Source: Pontiellaceae bacterium B12227 (GTDB taxonomy: Bacteria > Verrucomicrobiota > Kiritimatiellia > Kiritimatiellales > Pontiellaceae). From it: a stretch of 64,000 nt of DNA. The position numbers and the translations under genes are program-made. Shown here piece by piece: positions 6,410 to 14,923 of this stretch (position 1 is its first letter; each line of letters opens with the position of its first letter). The notes under the pieces are model-generated. The model was given only the letters and a program-made list of their open reading frames with translations, was not told where the DNA came from and did not search any database. Where the stretch lies: positions 41,361 through 105,360 of the forward strand of contig JAROAZ010000024.1 in the NCBI GenBank assembly GCA_029432775.1, written 5' to 3'.

Positions 6410-9226
6410 ATGGCGAAGCAATGGATCAAGGTGGCAGGCGCGCGGGAGCACAATCTAAAGGATGTGCATGTGAAGATTCCGCGCGATGAGCTGACGGTGG
6501 TGACGGGCCTGAGCGGCTCGGGAAAATCGTCGTTGGCATTTGATACAATTTATGCCGAAGGGCAGCGCAAATATGTGGAAAGCCTTTCGGCCTATGCCCG
6601 CCAGTTTCTCGGACAGATGCAGAAGCCGGACGTGGACTATATTGAAGGGCTGTCGCCGGCCGTATCCATTGAACAGCGCACCGCCGGCTCCAATCCGCGT
6701 TCCATCGTGGCAACCACGACGGAGATTTATGACTATCTCCGTCTGCTGTTTGCCAGCATCGGAAAGTCGCACTGCTACAAATGCGGCAAGCCGGTCACCA
6801 ATCAGAGTGCGGAAGAAATCGTTGAGCAGCTGATGCAGCTTCCTGCGAAAACGAAACTGATGGTTTTGGCGCCCTACGTTCGCGGACGCAAGGGCGAACA
6901 TGTCGACGTGTTTGAGAATATCCGCAAGCAGGGGTTTGTGCGTGTTCGGGTCGATGGTGAGATCTATGAAATTGAAAATATTCCGAAGCTGAAGAAAACC
7001 TTTAAGCACACCATCGAAGCGGTGGTGGATCGCCTGGCGATTGTGGACGACATCCGCAGCCGGATGACCGATTCCGTAGAGTTGGCGCTGGGCGAGGCCG
7101 AGGGGTTGGTGACGGCGCTGATCGCCACTGACGACGGCGGCTGGGAAGAGCGCATGTTCTCCGAATCCAATGCTTGCCTCGATTGCGGCATCAGCTTTGA
7201 TAAACTCGAAGCGCGTCACTTCTCTTTCAACAGTCCCTATGGCGCCTGTCCGACCTGTCACGGGCTGGGCACGCAGATGGTCTTTGATGAGGAGCAGGTC
7301 GCACCCGATCCGGCCAAGGCGATTGAATCCTGTATTCACCCGTGGCGCTACGGCGGGCAGCGGATGATCATCTACCATAAGAAACTGTTGCAGGCCGTTG
7401 CGGCCCGGCATGGCATTGATCCGAAAACCCCGTTCGGCGAGTTGCCGAAAAAAGTGAAGAACGAAATCTTCCACGGCACGGGCGATGAAAATATTGAATA
7501 TTACATGCGACGCCGTTTGATCAAAAAGCCGTTCAAGGGTGTATTCCCGATGCTTAACGAGCGGCTGGAGCTTAATGAAAACGAGGCGATGAGCCACTGG
7601 CTGCGCGGCTACATGAACAAGCGCGTCTGTCCGGAATGCAACGGCTCGCGTCTGCGCCCGGCGGTGCTGGCCTGCACGATGAATGGACGCAACATCCGCG
7701 AAATCATTACCGACTCCGTGATCGACTCGCAGGGGTTTTTCCAATCACTGGAACTTTCGAAGCAGGAAGAGCTGATTACCAAGGAGATCCTGAAAGAGAT
7801 CCGTTCGCGGCTGGGCTTTATGGTGAATGTGGGGCTCGATTATCTGACGCTGGACCGCGAAAGCGGAACGCTTTCGGGCGGCGAGGCGCAGCGCATTCGG
7901 CTGGCCACTCAGATCGGGGCCGGACTCGTGGGTGTGGTATATGTGTTGGACGAACCGAGTATTGGATTGCATCAGCGCGATAACGACCGGCTGATTCATA
8001 CGCTGCGCGGTCTGCGGGACCTGGGCAACACGGTGATTGTGGTGGAGCACGATGAGCAGACGATCCGTACGGCTGACTTTGTGATTGATATGGGCCCGGC
8101 CGCCGGTCGCCATGGCGGTGAAGTGGTGTTTGCCGGCAAGACCGATAAACTGATGAAGGCCGATACGCTGACCGCAAAATACCTGCGGGAAGAGCTGTCG
8201 GTGGAGGTTCCGGAAAAACGCACCAAAGCTTACAAAGGCTGGATCGAGCTGAAGGGGGCGGAGGCGAATAATCTGAAGAAGGTGAATGCCAAATTCCCGC
8301 TCGGCCTGTTCACCTGTGTGACCGGGGTTTCGGGCAGCGGGAAAAGTACGCTGACCGACTTTACGCTGAAGCGTGCGCTGGCCCGTCATTTTAACGGAAC
8401 CAAGGATGCGCCGGGCAAACACAAATCCATTTCCGGCCTCGAGATGTGCGATAAAATGATCGTGATCGATCAGTCGCCGATCGGGCGCACGCCGCGTTCG
8501 AATCCGGCCACCTATACTGGAGCATTCACGGATATTCGCGAACTGTTTGCCACCTTGCCGGCTTCCAAGATGCGCGGCTATAAGCCGGGGCGTTACAGCT
8601 TTAATGTGAAGGGCGGGCGCTGCGAAAAGTGTAAGGGCGACGGAATCCTGAAGATTGAAATGCACTTCCTTCCGGACGTCTATGTGCCGTGCGAACAGTG
8701 CAATGAAAAACGCTATAACCGTGAAACGCTCGAGGTTCATTACAAAGGCAAGAACATTGCCGACGTGCTCGATATGACCATCAATGAAGCGCTCGACTTT
8801 TTCGAGGCGGTGCCGAAGATTCAGCGTAAGATGAAAACGCTTTGCGATGTGGGGCTGGGCTACCTGAAGCTGGGGCAGCAGGCCACGACCCTTTCCGGCG
8901 GGGAGGCACAACGCGTGAAGCTTTCAACCGAGCTTAGCAAACGCTCCACCGGACAGACGGTTTATATTCTCGATGAGCCGACCACCGGCCTGCACTTTGC
9001 CGATGTGCATAAGCTGCTCGAAGTGCTCGAACGCCTGCGCGACGAAGGCAATACGGTCATCGTGATTGAGCATAACCTCGATATGATCAAACGTGCGGAC
9101 TACATTGTGGACCTCGGTCCCGGCGGTGGCGTGAACGGGGGGCGTGTGGTGGTTTCGGGCACGCCGGAAAAAGTGGCCCAGTGCGAAAAGTCGTATACCG
9201 GGCAGTATTTGAAAGAGCTGCTCTGA
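6410..9226 (+). CDS. uvrA: Excinuclease ABC subunit A (UvrA)
   Basis: DNA-damage recognition ATPase of nucleotide excision repair, 938 residues, normal for UvrA. The first ATP site has GLSGSGKSSLAFDTIYAEGQ and the second GVSGSGKSTLTDFTL. Both signature loops are present (TLSGGEAQRIRLATQIG and TLSGGEAQRVKLSTEL), as are the zinc-module Cys pairs CYKCGK, CLDCG, CPTCHGLG, CPECNGSR and CEKCKGDG. The start is the ATG at 6410 with GGAG six bases upstream; the TTG at 6398 would overlap that site. A 15-bp palindrome lies in the gene at 7739-7753, encoding FQSLE. Confidence 0.98.
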   Translation: MAKQWIKVAGAREHNLKDVHVKIPRDELTVVTGLSGSGKSSLAFDTIYAEGQRKYVESLSAYARQFLGQMQKPDVDYIEGLSPAVSIEQRTAGSNPRSIVATTTEIYDYLRLLFASIGKSHCYKCGKPVTNQSAEEIVEQLMQLPAKTKLMVLAPYVRGRKGEHVDVFENIRKQGFVRVRVDGEIYEIENIPKLKKTFKHTIEAVVDRLAIVDDIRSRMTDSVELALGEAEGLVTALIATDDGGWEERMFSESNACLDCGISFDKLEARHFSFNSPYGACPTCHGLGTQMVFDEEQVAPDPAKAIESCIHPWRYGGQRMIIYHKKLLQAVAARHGIDPKTPFGELPKKVKNEIFHGTGDENIEYYMRRRLIKKPFKGVFPMLNERLELNENEAMSHWLRGYMNKRVCPECNGSRLRPAVLACTMNGRNIREIITDSVIDSQGFFQSLELSKQEELITKEILKEIRSRLGFMVNVGLDYLTLDRESGTLSGGEAQRIRLATQIGAGLVGVVYVLDEPSIGLHQRDNDRLIHTLRGLRDLGNTVIVVEHDEQTIRTADFVIDMGPAAGRHGGEVVFAGKTDKLMKADTLTAKYLREELSVEVPEKRTKAYKGWIELKGAEANNLKKVNAKFPLGLFTCVTGVSGSGKSTLTDFTLKRALARHFNGTKDAPGKHKSISGLEMCDKMIVIDQSPIGRTPRSNPATYTGAFTDIRELFATLPASKMRGYKPGRYSFNVKGGRCEKCKGDGILKIEMHFLPDVYVPCEQCNEKRYNRETLEVHYKGKNIADVLDMTINEALDFFEAVPKIQRKMKTLCDVGLGYLKLGQQATTLSGGEAQRVKLSTELSKRSTGQTVYILDEPTTGLHFADVHKLLEVLERLRDEGNTVIVIEHNLDMIKRADYIVDLGPGGGVNGGRVVVSGTPEKVAQCEKSYTGQYLKELL

Positions 9227-9240
9227 GGAGGTGTTGGGGA

Positions 9241-10164
9241 ATGATTTCGATGTTTAAGGGGAACGTCCTGCGAGAGGCAGGAGAGGCTTTGCGGAGATAC
9301 CGTTTTATATCCATTGCTCTGTTCGGGGTCGGTTTAGCTCCCTGTCCAGCGCTTTCGCTTCAGGAGGAGATGGCGGATGCAGGCCAGGAAAAGGCTGCGG
9401 GGGCGCAATACGAATCTCTGGATTCGTTTTACACGCTCTATCAGCCGTATGTGAATAATATCTCGGCCTATTATCCCATCTATTTTCTTGCAGGAACTGA
9501 TCTGTCGAAAAGTAAGTTCCAGATCAGTTTTAAGTATCGTTTTTTCAATACGGACGGGCACCTGGTTGAAAAGTACCCCTGGATCGCCGGTTGGCATTTT
9601 GGGTATACACAAACGTCGTTCTGGAACCTTGAATCGAGCTCGCTGCCCTTTGAGGATACGAGTTATAAGCCGGAGCTTTTCTATCTCTCCCGTAACCTGA
9701 CCGCCGGTACCCCCGCTTCGCGCGGTCTCTTTTTTAAAGGAGGGGTGTTCCATGAGTCTAATGGGAAGAGCGATGATAATTCGCGGGGAATCAATACGCT
9801 GTATGCTCAACCCATTTGGGTCTTTTACAATCCGGACAACCGGTATGGCCTGAGCCTCGGCACGAAGGTGTGGGGCTATTTCAGCACGAGCGAGCAAAAT
9901 ACCGACATTGCCGACTACCGGGGATATTTCGATGTGGATATTAAGGTGGGCCGGTCGGATGGCTTTGTGCTTGGAACGACCTTGGGATGGGCAAAAGAGG
10001 GAGGATCGGTCCAGCTGGATTTTACGTATCCGGTGGGTGAGTGGTTGTTTAACAATGTTTATCTCTACCTCCATATGCAATATGTGAATGCATTGGCTGA
10101 AAACCTGTTGGATTACCAGGATCGAACAGAAGCCTTCCGCATCGGGGTCTCCTTTTTGCGATGA
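9241..10164 (+). CDS. pldA: Outer membrane phospholipase A (OMPLA)
   Basis: Beta-barrel phospholipase of the outer membrane, 307 residues. The catalytic stretch FHESNGKSDDNSRGINTLY places His171, Ser173 and Asn185 with exactly the spacing of the OMPLA His-Ser-Asn triad. The C-terminus ends in an aromatic-Leu-Arg barrel strand (IGVSFLR). The ATG follows an AGGAGG site that overlaps the uvrA stop. An N-terminal hydrophobic segment (about residues 21-40) serves as signal, after an unusually long charged start, so the ATG at 9250 is possible too. Presence of OMPLA shows a diderm envelope. Confidence 0.92.
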   Translation: MISMFKGNVLREAGEALRRYRFISIALFGVGLAPCPALSLQEEMADAGQEKAAGAQYESLDSFYTLYQPYVNNISAYYPIYFLAGTDLSKSKFQISFKYRFFNTDGHLVEKYPWIAGWHFGYTQTSFWNLESSSLPFEDTSYKPELFYLSRNLTAGTPASRGLFFKGGVFHESNGKSDDNSRGINTLYAQPIWVFYNPDNRYGLSLGTKVWGYFSTSEQNTDIADYRGYFDVDIKVGRSDGFVLGTTLGWAKEGGSVQLDFTYPVGEWLFNNVYLYLHMQYVNALAENLLDYQDRTEAFRIGVSFLR

Positions 10165-10180
10165 TCTGAACGGAGGTTGA

Positions 10181-11506
10181 ATGATTCAGCAAATAAATCA
10201 GTTTCTTCAGGAAGAACAGCAGTCGTGTGCGGTGCTCGGGACCAATGGTTCCGGCAAAAGCCGGCTGGCGGAGGAACTTTTCCAAACCTCGGAAGTCCCG
10301 TCTGCGCTGGTTTCGCTGGAGCAGCAGATTGCGGTGATTGAAGAGGAGCGGCTGAACGACGATTCGGATTTTCTGGATCATGTTGATCCCGGCCGCTCGG
10401 TGCTGGAATTCATTACTGAAGCGGGAGAGGTCTCGGATGAGCTGCAGGCGCGGTTTGAGCAGTTTCGTATGGGCGGAATTCTGGAGCGCGGGCTGAAGTT
10501 TCTCTCGACGGGTGAATTCCGCAAGGCCCAGATCTGCCGGGCACTGGCGGAAAAGCCGGCGCGGCTGATTCTGGATGAACCGTTTGACGGACTGGATGCC
10601 GGATCGCAGGAGGAGCTGAAGTACTTTCTGAACGACCTTGCCGCGGATGGCGTTCAGCTGGTGCTGCTGCTGAACCGTATCGACGAAGTCGTGGATGCGG
10701 CGGCGCAGATTTTCCTGATCGATGAATTCGGTCTGGTGGATGCCGTCTCGAAGGGCGATGAGCTGGAGCGGTTTTTCCGGATGGTTGAGTTGCCGGCGGA
10801 TTTGCCGGAACCGCCGGAGCGCGAGGCGCTGCAGCTCGATGCGGCGACCCCGCTGATTGATTTTAAGCAGGTCGGTGTGGCGTATGGAGATAAACAAATC
10901 TTCCAGGGGCTGGACTGGTGTGTTGAGCAGGGCGAGCACTGGCAGGTGAGCGGGCCGAACGGCTGCGGTAAAACCACCTTGCTGGAGATGGTGACGGGGG
11001 ATCATCCTCAGCTGTATTCCAACGAGGTGAATGTGTTCGGGATCCGGCGCGGCTCGGGGGAAAGTGTCTGGGATATTAAAAAGCATATCGGCCATGTTTC
11101 GTCGTCGGTGCAGGTGAACTACCGCGTTGCGGCTTCGGTGCAGGATGTCGTGATTTCCGGCCTGCACGATTCCATCGGGATGTATCGGAAACCTTCGCTG
11201 CACGAAATTAAGTGTGCAAAGGAATGGATCAGCCTGCTGCATCTGGGGCATAAAACAGCCCGCCCGCTGCGGACACTCTCGTATGGCGAGCAACGGCTGG
11301 TGCTGATTGCCCGGGCCATGATCAAGCGGCCGGCATTGTTGATTCTGGATGAGCCGTGTCAGGGACTGGACGAAGTGAACCGGCGAACGATTTTAAATCT
11401 GATTAACCATATCGGGGAAAGCAGCGGAACCACGCTGTTGTATGTTTCGCATCATGCAACGGATCAGGTGCCCTGCATTAAACGGCAATTGACCATGGGG
11501 GAATGA
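10181..11506 (+). CDS. modF: ModF-like tandem ABC ATPase
   Basis: Cytoplasmic protein of 441 residues with two ATP-binding cassettes and no membrane part. The first half has GTNGSGKSRL, LSTGEFRKAQICRAL and LILDEPFDGLDAGSQ, the second GEHWQVSGPNGCGKTTLLEM, then GSGESVWDIKKHIGHVSSS, then LSYGEQRLVLIARAMIKRP and LILDEPCQGLDEVNR. The order and wording match E. coli ModF closely. No molybdate transporter gene is nearby, so a role in molybdenum uptake is not supported by context. The gene is in a run with pldA and the SET gene. Confidence 0.8.
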   Translation: MIQQINQFLQEEQQSCAVLGTNGSGKSRLAEELFQTSEVPSALVSLEQQIAVIEEERLNDDSDFLDHVDPGRSVLEFITEAGEVSDELQARFEQFRMGGILERGLKFLSTGEFRKAQICRALAEKPARLILDEPFDGLDAGSQEELKYFLNDLAADGVQLVLLLNRIDEVVDAAAQIFLIDEFGLVDAVSKGDELERFFRMVELPADLPEPPEREALQLDAATPLIDFKQVGVAYGDKQIFQGLDWCVEQGEHWQVSGPNGCGKTTLLEMVTGDHPQLYSNEVNVFGIRRGSGESVWDIKKHIGHVSSSVQVNYRVAASVQDVVISGLHDSIGMYRKPSLHEIKCAKEWISLLHLGHKTARPLRTLSYGEQRLVLIARAMIKRPALLILDEPCQGLDEVNRRTILNLINHIGESSGTTLLYVSHHATDQVPCIKRQLTMGE

Positions 11507-11507
11507 C

Positions 11508-11843
11508 ATGCCGAACATGCATAAACTGGAAGTACGTAAGAGTGGAATTCACGGCAAGGGCGTCTATGCCGTTAAGCCGATTGAAAAAGGGGTTCAGATC
11601 GGCACCTACCACGGTGAGATGACCGACGAGGACGATACCTATGTGCTTTGGATTACCGATGAGGATGGCAGGGAGTATGGCGTAAACGGAACCTCCGACC
11701 TGAAGTTCTTGAACCATTCCCACGAACCGAACGCGGAGTTCGATGGTGAAGAACTACATGCCCTGCGCGACATTCAGGCAGGCGAAGAGATTACCTTCCA
11801 CTATGGCGATATTTTTGTGGAATGGCTGGAGGGGCTTGCCTGA
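11508..11843 (+). CDS. Small SET-domain protein
   Basis: Protein of 111 residues that is essentially one SET domain: SGIHGKGVYAVKPIEKG at the start, LKFLNHSHEPNAEF (the NHS cofactor and active-site segment) in the middle and GEEITFHYGDIF near the end. SET domains transfer methyl groups from SAM to lysines; the bacterial target is unknown. The ATG is one base after the modF stop. The stop abuts the pdxB stop of the opposite strand. Confidence 0.88.
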   Translation: MPNMHKLEVRKSGIHGKGVYAVKPIEKGVQIGTYHGEMTDEDDTYVLWITDEDGREYGVNGTSDLKFLNHSHEPNAEFDGEELHALRDIQAGEEITFHYGDIFVEWLEGLA

Positions 11844-12992
11844 TCAAACGACCTTGAACCCCATGGCTGCAACTTTTTTCCGGAGGCCGTGAGCTGCATG
11901 GGTCAGGTTGACTTCGGTGTTATGAAACTCCCGGCGCATGCGATAGCTTTTTCGTAAGGCATCAAAGTTCCGCGCGCGATCGACTTCGGAGTGCACCGCG
12001 GCTTCGCGAATGAGGCGGTCGTCCTCTTCGATCTGATAGACCTGCTGAATAATCTCATGCAGGACCTCTTCGTCATCTCGTCCCCGGCAGTCGATTCCAA
12101 TGGTTGGAACGTCCGCCGCCGGCAACGACGCCGCGATATCCCAGGTTTTAGGTATTTCGAAGAAGTTGCACAGTTCATTGTAGCAGGCGATGGTGCCGTT
12201 GAGTTTTCCTTCGTAGGAATGTCCGGCAATATGCGGTGAGGCCAGGTCGGCCAGTTTGACTACATCCGGGCGGAAGGCCGGTTCGGGCGACCAGACATCG
12301 AGAATAGTTCTGGAAACGGCGCCGCCTTTTTTTGCATCCATGAGCGCATCGTAGTCGCAGATGTCGCCGCGTGCGGCATTAATGAACAGGGCGCCGGGTT
12401 TCAGCTGTTCGAAAAAGGTATAGTCGGCCATGCGGGCGGTGGGCCAGGGTTTGTGTTTCACGAGCGGAACATGCAGCGTGACGATGTCGGATTCCGCCAA
12501 CAGGTTTTCCAATGGTTGGAAGTCCGGGTCGGCCGATACGGCCGAGAGCGGCGGATCGTTCCGCAGCACATTCATTCCGAGGGCATGGCATTTTTTTACG
12601 ACCCGACTACCGACATTGCCGCAACCGATAACGCCGATGGTTTTACCTTCCAGATCAAACCCGTGCCGGCTTCTGAGGGTGAGCAGGCCGGCGACGAGAT
12701 ATTCGGACACGCTGTTGGCGTTACAGCCGGGCGAGGCGCACCAGTAGATGCCCCGCCGCTGGAGATAGTCGGCCTCGATGTGATCGGTGCCGGCGGTGGC
12801 GGTCCCCACAAATTTAACGGGGGTGCCGCGCAGCAGTTCTTCCGTGGCTTTCGTTTTGGAGCGGATGATGAGGGCATCGGCATCCAGCAGGTCGTCCCGC
12901 ATGATATCGCGGTCGGGAATAACAACGGTTTTCCCTGCATTGGAGAAGGCGCTCTCGCCCAGGAGTACGGTTTCTGCGCAGACAATTTTCAT
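11844..12992 (-). CDS. pdxB: Erythronate-4-phosphate dehydrogenase
   Basis: NAD-dependent D-2-hydroxyacid dehydrogenase of pyridoxal-phosphate synthesis, 382 residues from the ATG of MKIVCAETVL; the longer frame upstream has no family match. Marks: GTATAGTDHID-like GTATAGTDHIEADYL, KTIGVIGCGNVGSRV (NAD fold), HVPLVKHKPWPTARM, FINAARGDICDYDAL with the catalytic Arg, DVWSPEP and ASPHIAGHSYEGKLNG with the catalytic His, plus the C-terminal dimerisation domain that separates PdxB from other family members. Two 15-bp palindromes lie inside (12095, 12507). Confidence 0.9.
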   Translation of the reverse strand: MKIVCAETVLLGESAFSNAGKTVVIPDRDIMRDDLLDADALIIRSKTKATEELLRGTPVKFVGTATAGTDHIEADYLQRRGIYWCASPGCNANSVSEYLVAGLLTLRSRHGFDLEGKTIGVIGCGNVGSRVVKKCHALGMNVLRNDPPLSAVSADPDFQPLENLLAESDIVTLHVPLVKHKPWPTARMADYTFFEQLKPGALFINAARGDICDYDALMDAKKGGAVSRTILDVWSPEPAFRPDVVKLADLASPHIAGHSYEGKLNGTIACYNELCNFFEIPKTWDIAASLPAADVPTIGIDCRGRDDEEVLHEIIQQVYQIEEDDRLIREAAVHSEVDRARNFDALRKSYRMRREFHNTEVNLTHAAHGLRKKVAAMGFKVV

Positions 12993-13046
12993 GCCCCTAT
13001 TGTCTGCCGATGCCCGATGGGGCTCAAGTTCCAATGTCTGGAAAAA

Positions 13047-13391
13047 TCAACGGCGTTTTTGGCGGTGGCGCTGCTGGCGCTCTTTATCGCGCATGGCCGG
13101 GTGATATTGCGTGTGCTGTTTATGGCGGGCATGCGTGGAGTTTTTTTTCCACAGATGGGTGTACCAGAACTTGGCCGTGGCGATGATGATTAGGAAAAAA
13201 GAGAGAATGCCGGTTATCATCAGGGTGAGAATCCCCTGTTGTTTATAGGCTCCGGTTCCTTCATCTTTGGCAAAGAAGGACATGGCCAGCAGAAGGCCCA
13301 CCGTCAGAATCATGATAAAAAGCCCTGTCACAGCAGGATGCGGCCGCATACTGAAGTGCGGAACTTTTCCTCGACTCATTTCAAATGCCAT
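13047..13391 (-). CDS. Small membrane protein of unknown function
   Basis: Protein of 114 residues with two membrane helices (about 21-39 and 53-74) and a very basic, His-rich C-terminal tail (ending ERQQRHRQKRR). A GGAGGAAATT ribosome site precedes the ATG. No family recognised. It lies upstream of pdxB on the same strand with a 54-bp gap. Confidence 0.65.
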   Translation of the reverse strand: MAFEMSRGKVPHFSMRPHPAVTGLFIMILTVGLLLAMSFFAKDEGTGAYKQQGILTLMITGILSFFLIIIATAKFWYTHLWKKNSTHARHKQHTQYHPAMRDKERQQRHRQKRR

Positions 13392-13675
13392 AATTTCCTC
13401 CGGCGCATTTACTGGCCGGCCCTTTAAAATTGTACTTTTCCAGGGGATTTCCCTGCTTTCATTCAGTGTCGTTTTTTATCGAATGCGCTATTGTGTATCA
13501 CCATCCGCACTGGTGTTGAAAGCCAGAAAAATCTTAATTTCTTACTCGTCTTCTTTGTTGCGCAGCAGTCGGGGTTAATATGAGTGAACCGGGTGTGTTT
13601 CAGGTGTTATGCCGGGCGCTTAGGGGAGGCGGTGAGATTTGCCGGCCGTTTGCTTCGTGCGCGGGGGTATTATCT
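13392..13675. other. Gene-free stretch of 284 bases
   Basis: Between the small membrane gene and the downstream end of the XylR-type regulator. It contains a short CTTTTCCAGGGGATTTCCCTG hairpin-like segment near 13436 and no convincing coding, promoter or repeat signal. Open frames here continue into the regulator on the wrong strand and look like shadows. Confidence 0.4.
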
Positions 13676-14788
13676 TCAGCCGGAAAACTCTTTCCGGTAG
13701 GTGAGGGGGCTTTGGCCGAAGTGGCGCTTGAAGCTGTTGCTGAGGTGGGAGGCGTGGGTGAAGCCGGTTGCGGCGGCGATGCGGTCCATGTTCCAGGCGG
13801 TGGAGGTCAGGAGGTCGGCCGCCTGGTTGAGCCGCATATTCATCAGGGTCTGGTGCAGGGTGCTGTTGGTGGCGGTTTTGAAGCGTTGGTTGAGCAGGCT
13901 GCGCGAAACTCCGAGCTCCTCGGCGATTTCCGGGGTGCCGATTTTTTCGGCTAACCGGTTTTGCAGATGGCGCATGGCGCGCCGGACGATATCGTCGTCG
14001 ATGATGAACGCATCGCTGCTGGCCCGGGTGGCGACGCCTTTGGGGGCAATGAAGGTGGTTGAGGCGGGAATACGTTTTCCGTCCATGGCGGCCTGCAGCA
14101 GACGGGCGCCTTCCTGAACAACGCCGGCGGTATCGCGGTCGATGCTCGAGAGCGCAACGCTCTGCACTTCGCATACCATCGGATTGTTATCCACGCCAAG
14201 AATCGAAAAATCCATTGGCACCTGAAACCCTTCTTCCATGCAGAGACCGGCAATCCATGCGGCATCGGCATCGTTGACGGCAAAGATGGAGCAGGGACGG
14301 GGCAGGTTTTTCAGGCGGTCGGCCATGGTGTTGTAGTTGAGGCTTCCCGGTCCGTCAATCCGCGTGGCGGAGGTGGTATGTGCTTTGAGCTCGGCATTAA
14401 AGGCGGCGAAACGCGCTTCGCCGAAGGGGGTGGGGGTGCTGGCATACCAGGCAAAGTTCCGGTGGCCGTAGGCCATGAAGTGGCGCGCGGCCATGCGCCC
14501 GATGGCCGTGTTGTCGGCCGCGACGCGCGGCAGCGGGATGTCCTCGCGCCAGGTGGAAAGGTCAACGCAGGGAATTCCGGGGTTCTGCTGAACGAAGTTT
14601 GCGGTGCGGGGATTGTCGGTCAGTGAGCTGAGGATGCCGTCGCCCCGCCAGTGATTCATCATGCCCATCGGGGTGAGGACATTGGTGTCGAGGTGCCAGT
14701 TCCGTTGCCGGGCGGCATCCACGGCCGCCTGGTGAGTGGGCTGGTCATAGGCATTCAGCAGCAGGAGGACTCGTCGTTTATAGCGCAT
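13676..14788 (-). CDS. XylR-type regulator (sugar-sensing domain plus AraC HTH)
   Basis: Transcription regulator of 370 residues. Residues 1-270 are a LacI/GalR-like effector domain (VLLLLNAYDQPTHQAAVDAA, IFAVNDADAAWIAG, FSILGVDNNPMVCE, SSIDRDTAGVV). Residues 275-370 are an AraC-type DNA-binding domain (IGTPEIAEELGVSRSLLNQR, then RIAAATGFTHASHLSNSFKR). The frame runs far upstream through uxaB, but the start is the ATG of MRYKRRV. It is divergent from uxaB-uxaA, so it most likely controls them. A second regulator of the same build lies at 42380-43513. Confidence 0.88.
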   Translation of the reverse strand: MRYKRRVLLLLNAYDQPTHQAAVDAARQRNWHLDTNVLTPMGMMNHWRGDGILSSLTDNPRTANFVQQNPGIPCVDLSTWREDIPLPRVAADNTAIGRMAARHFMAYGHRNFAWYASTPTPFGEARFAAFNAELKAHTTSATRIDGPGSLNYNTMADRLKNLPRPCSIFAVNDADAAWIAGLCMEEGFQVPMDFSILGVDNNPMVCEVQSVALSSIDRDTAGVVQEGARLLQAAMDGKRIPASTTFIAPKGVATRASSDAFIIDDDIVRRAMRHLQNRLAEKIGTPEIAEELGVSRSLLNQRFKTATNSTLHQTLMNMRLNQAADLLTSTAWNMDRIAAATGFTHASHLSNSFKRHFGQSPLTYRKEFSG

Positions 14789-14923
14789 AAGGGCATTGAA
14801 ACGGGGTGTGGCGTCATTTGCAATAATAAATGGAAGACCATGCAATATCAAAGTTTTCAGGTTTGTCGTATGTTGGTGTCTTCGTAATAAACCATGGATA
14901 AGCGTAACGATGAAGAGATGCGA
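14789..14923. promoter_or_regulatory. Divergent control region of regulator and uxaB
   Basis: The 135-base gap between the divergent regulator and uxaB carries two direct GCAATA words, at 14820-14825 and 14842-14847, exactly 22 bases apart, two helical turns. This is the arrangement expected of AraC-type half-sites. The first is part of GCAATAATAAAT, which resembles GCAATAATTATT on the minus strand at 43531-43542. No clear -35/-10 pair was identified. Confidence 0.35.

Noticed and set aside
10181..11506. A molybdate transport operon around the ModF-like gene
   Set aside because: No modA, modB or modC neighbours; adjacent genes are pldA and a SET protein.
13580..13954. A 124-codon plus-strand frame overlapping the regulator 3' end
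   Set aside because: Low-complexity Gly/Val-rich translation typical of an antisense shadow of the AraC domain.
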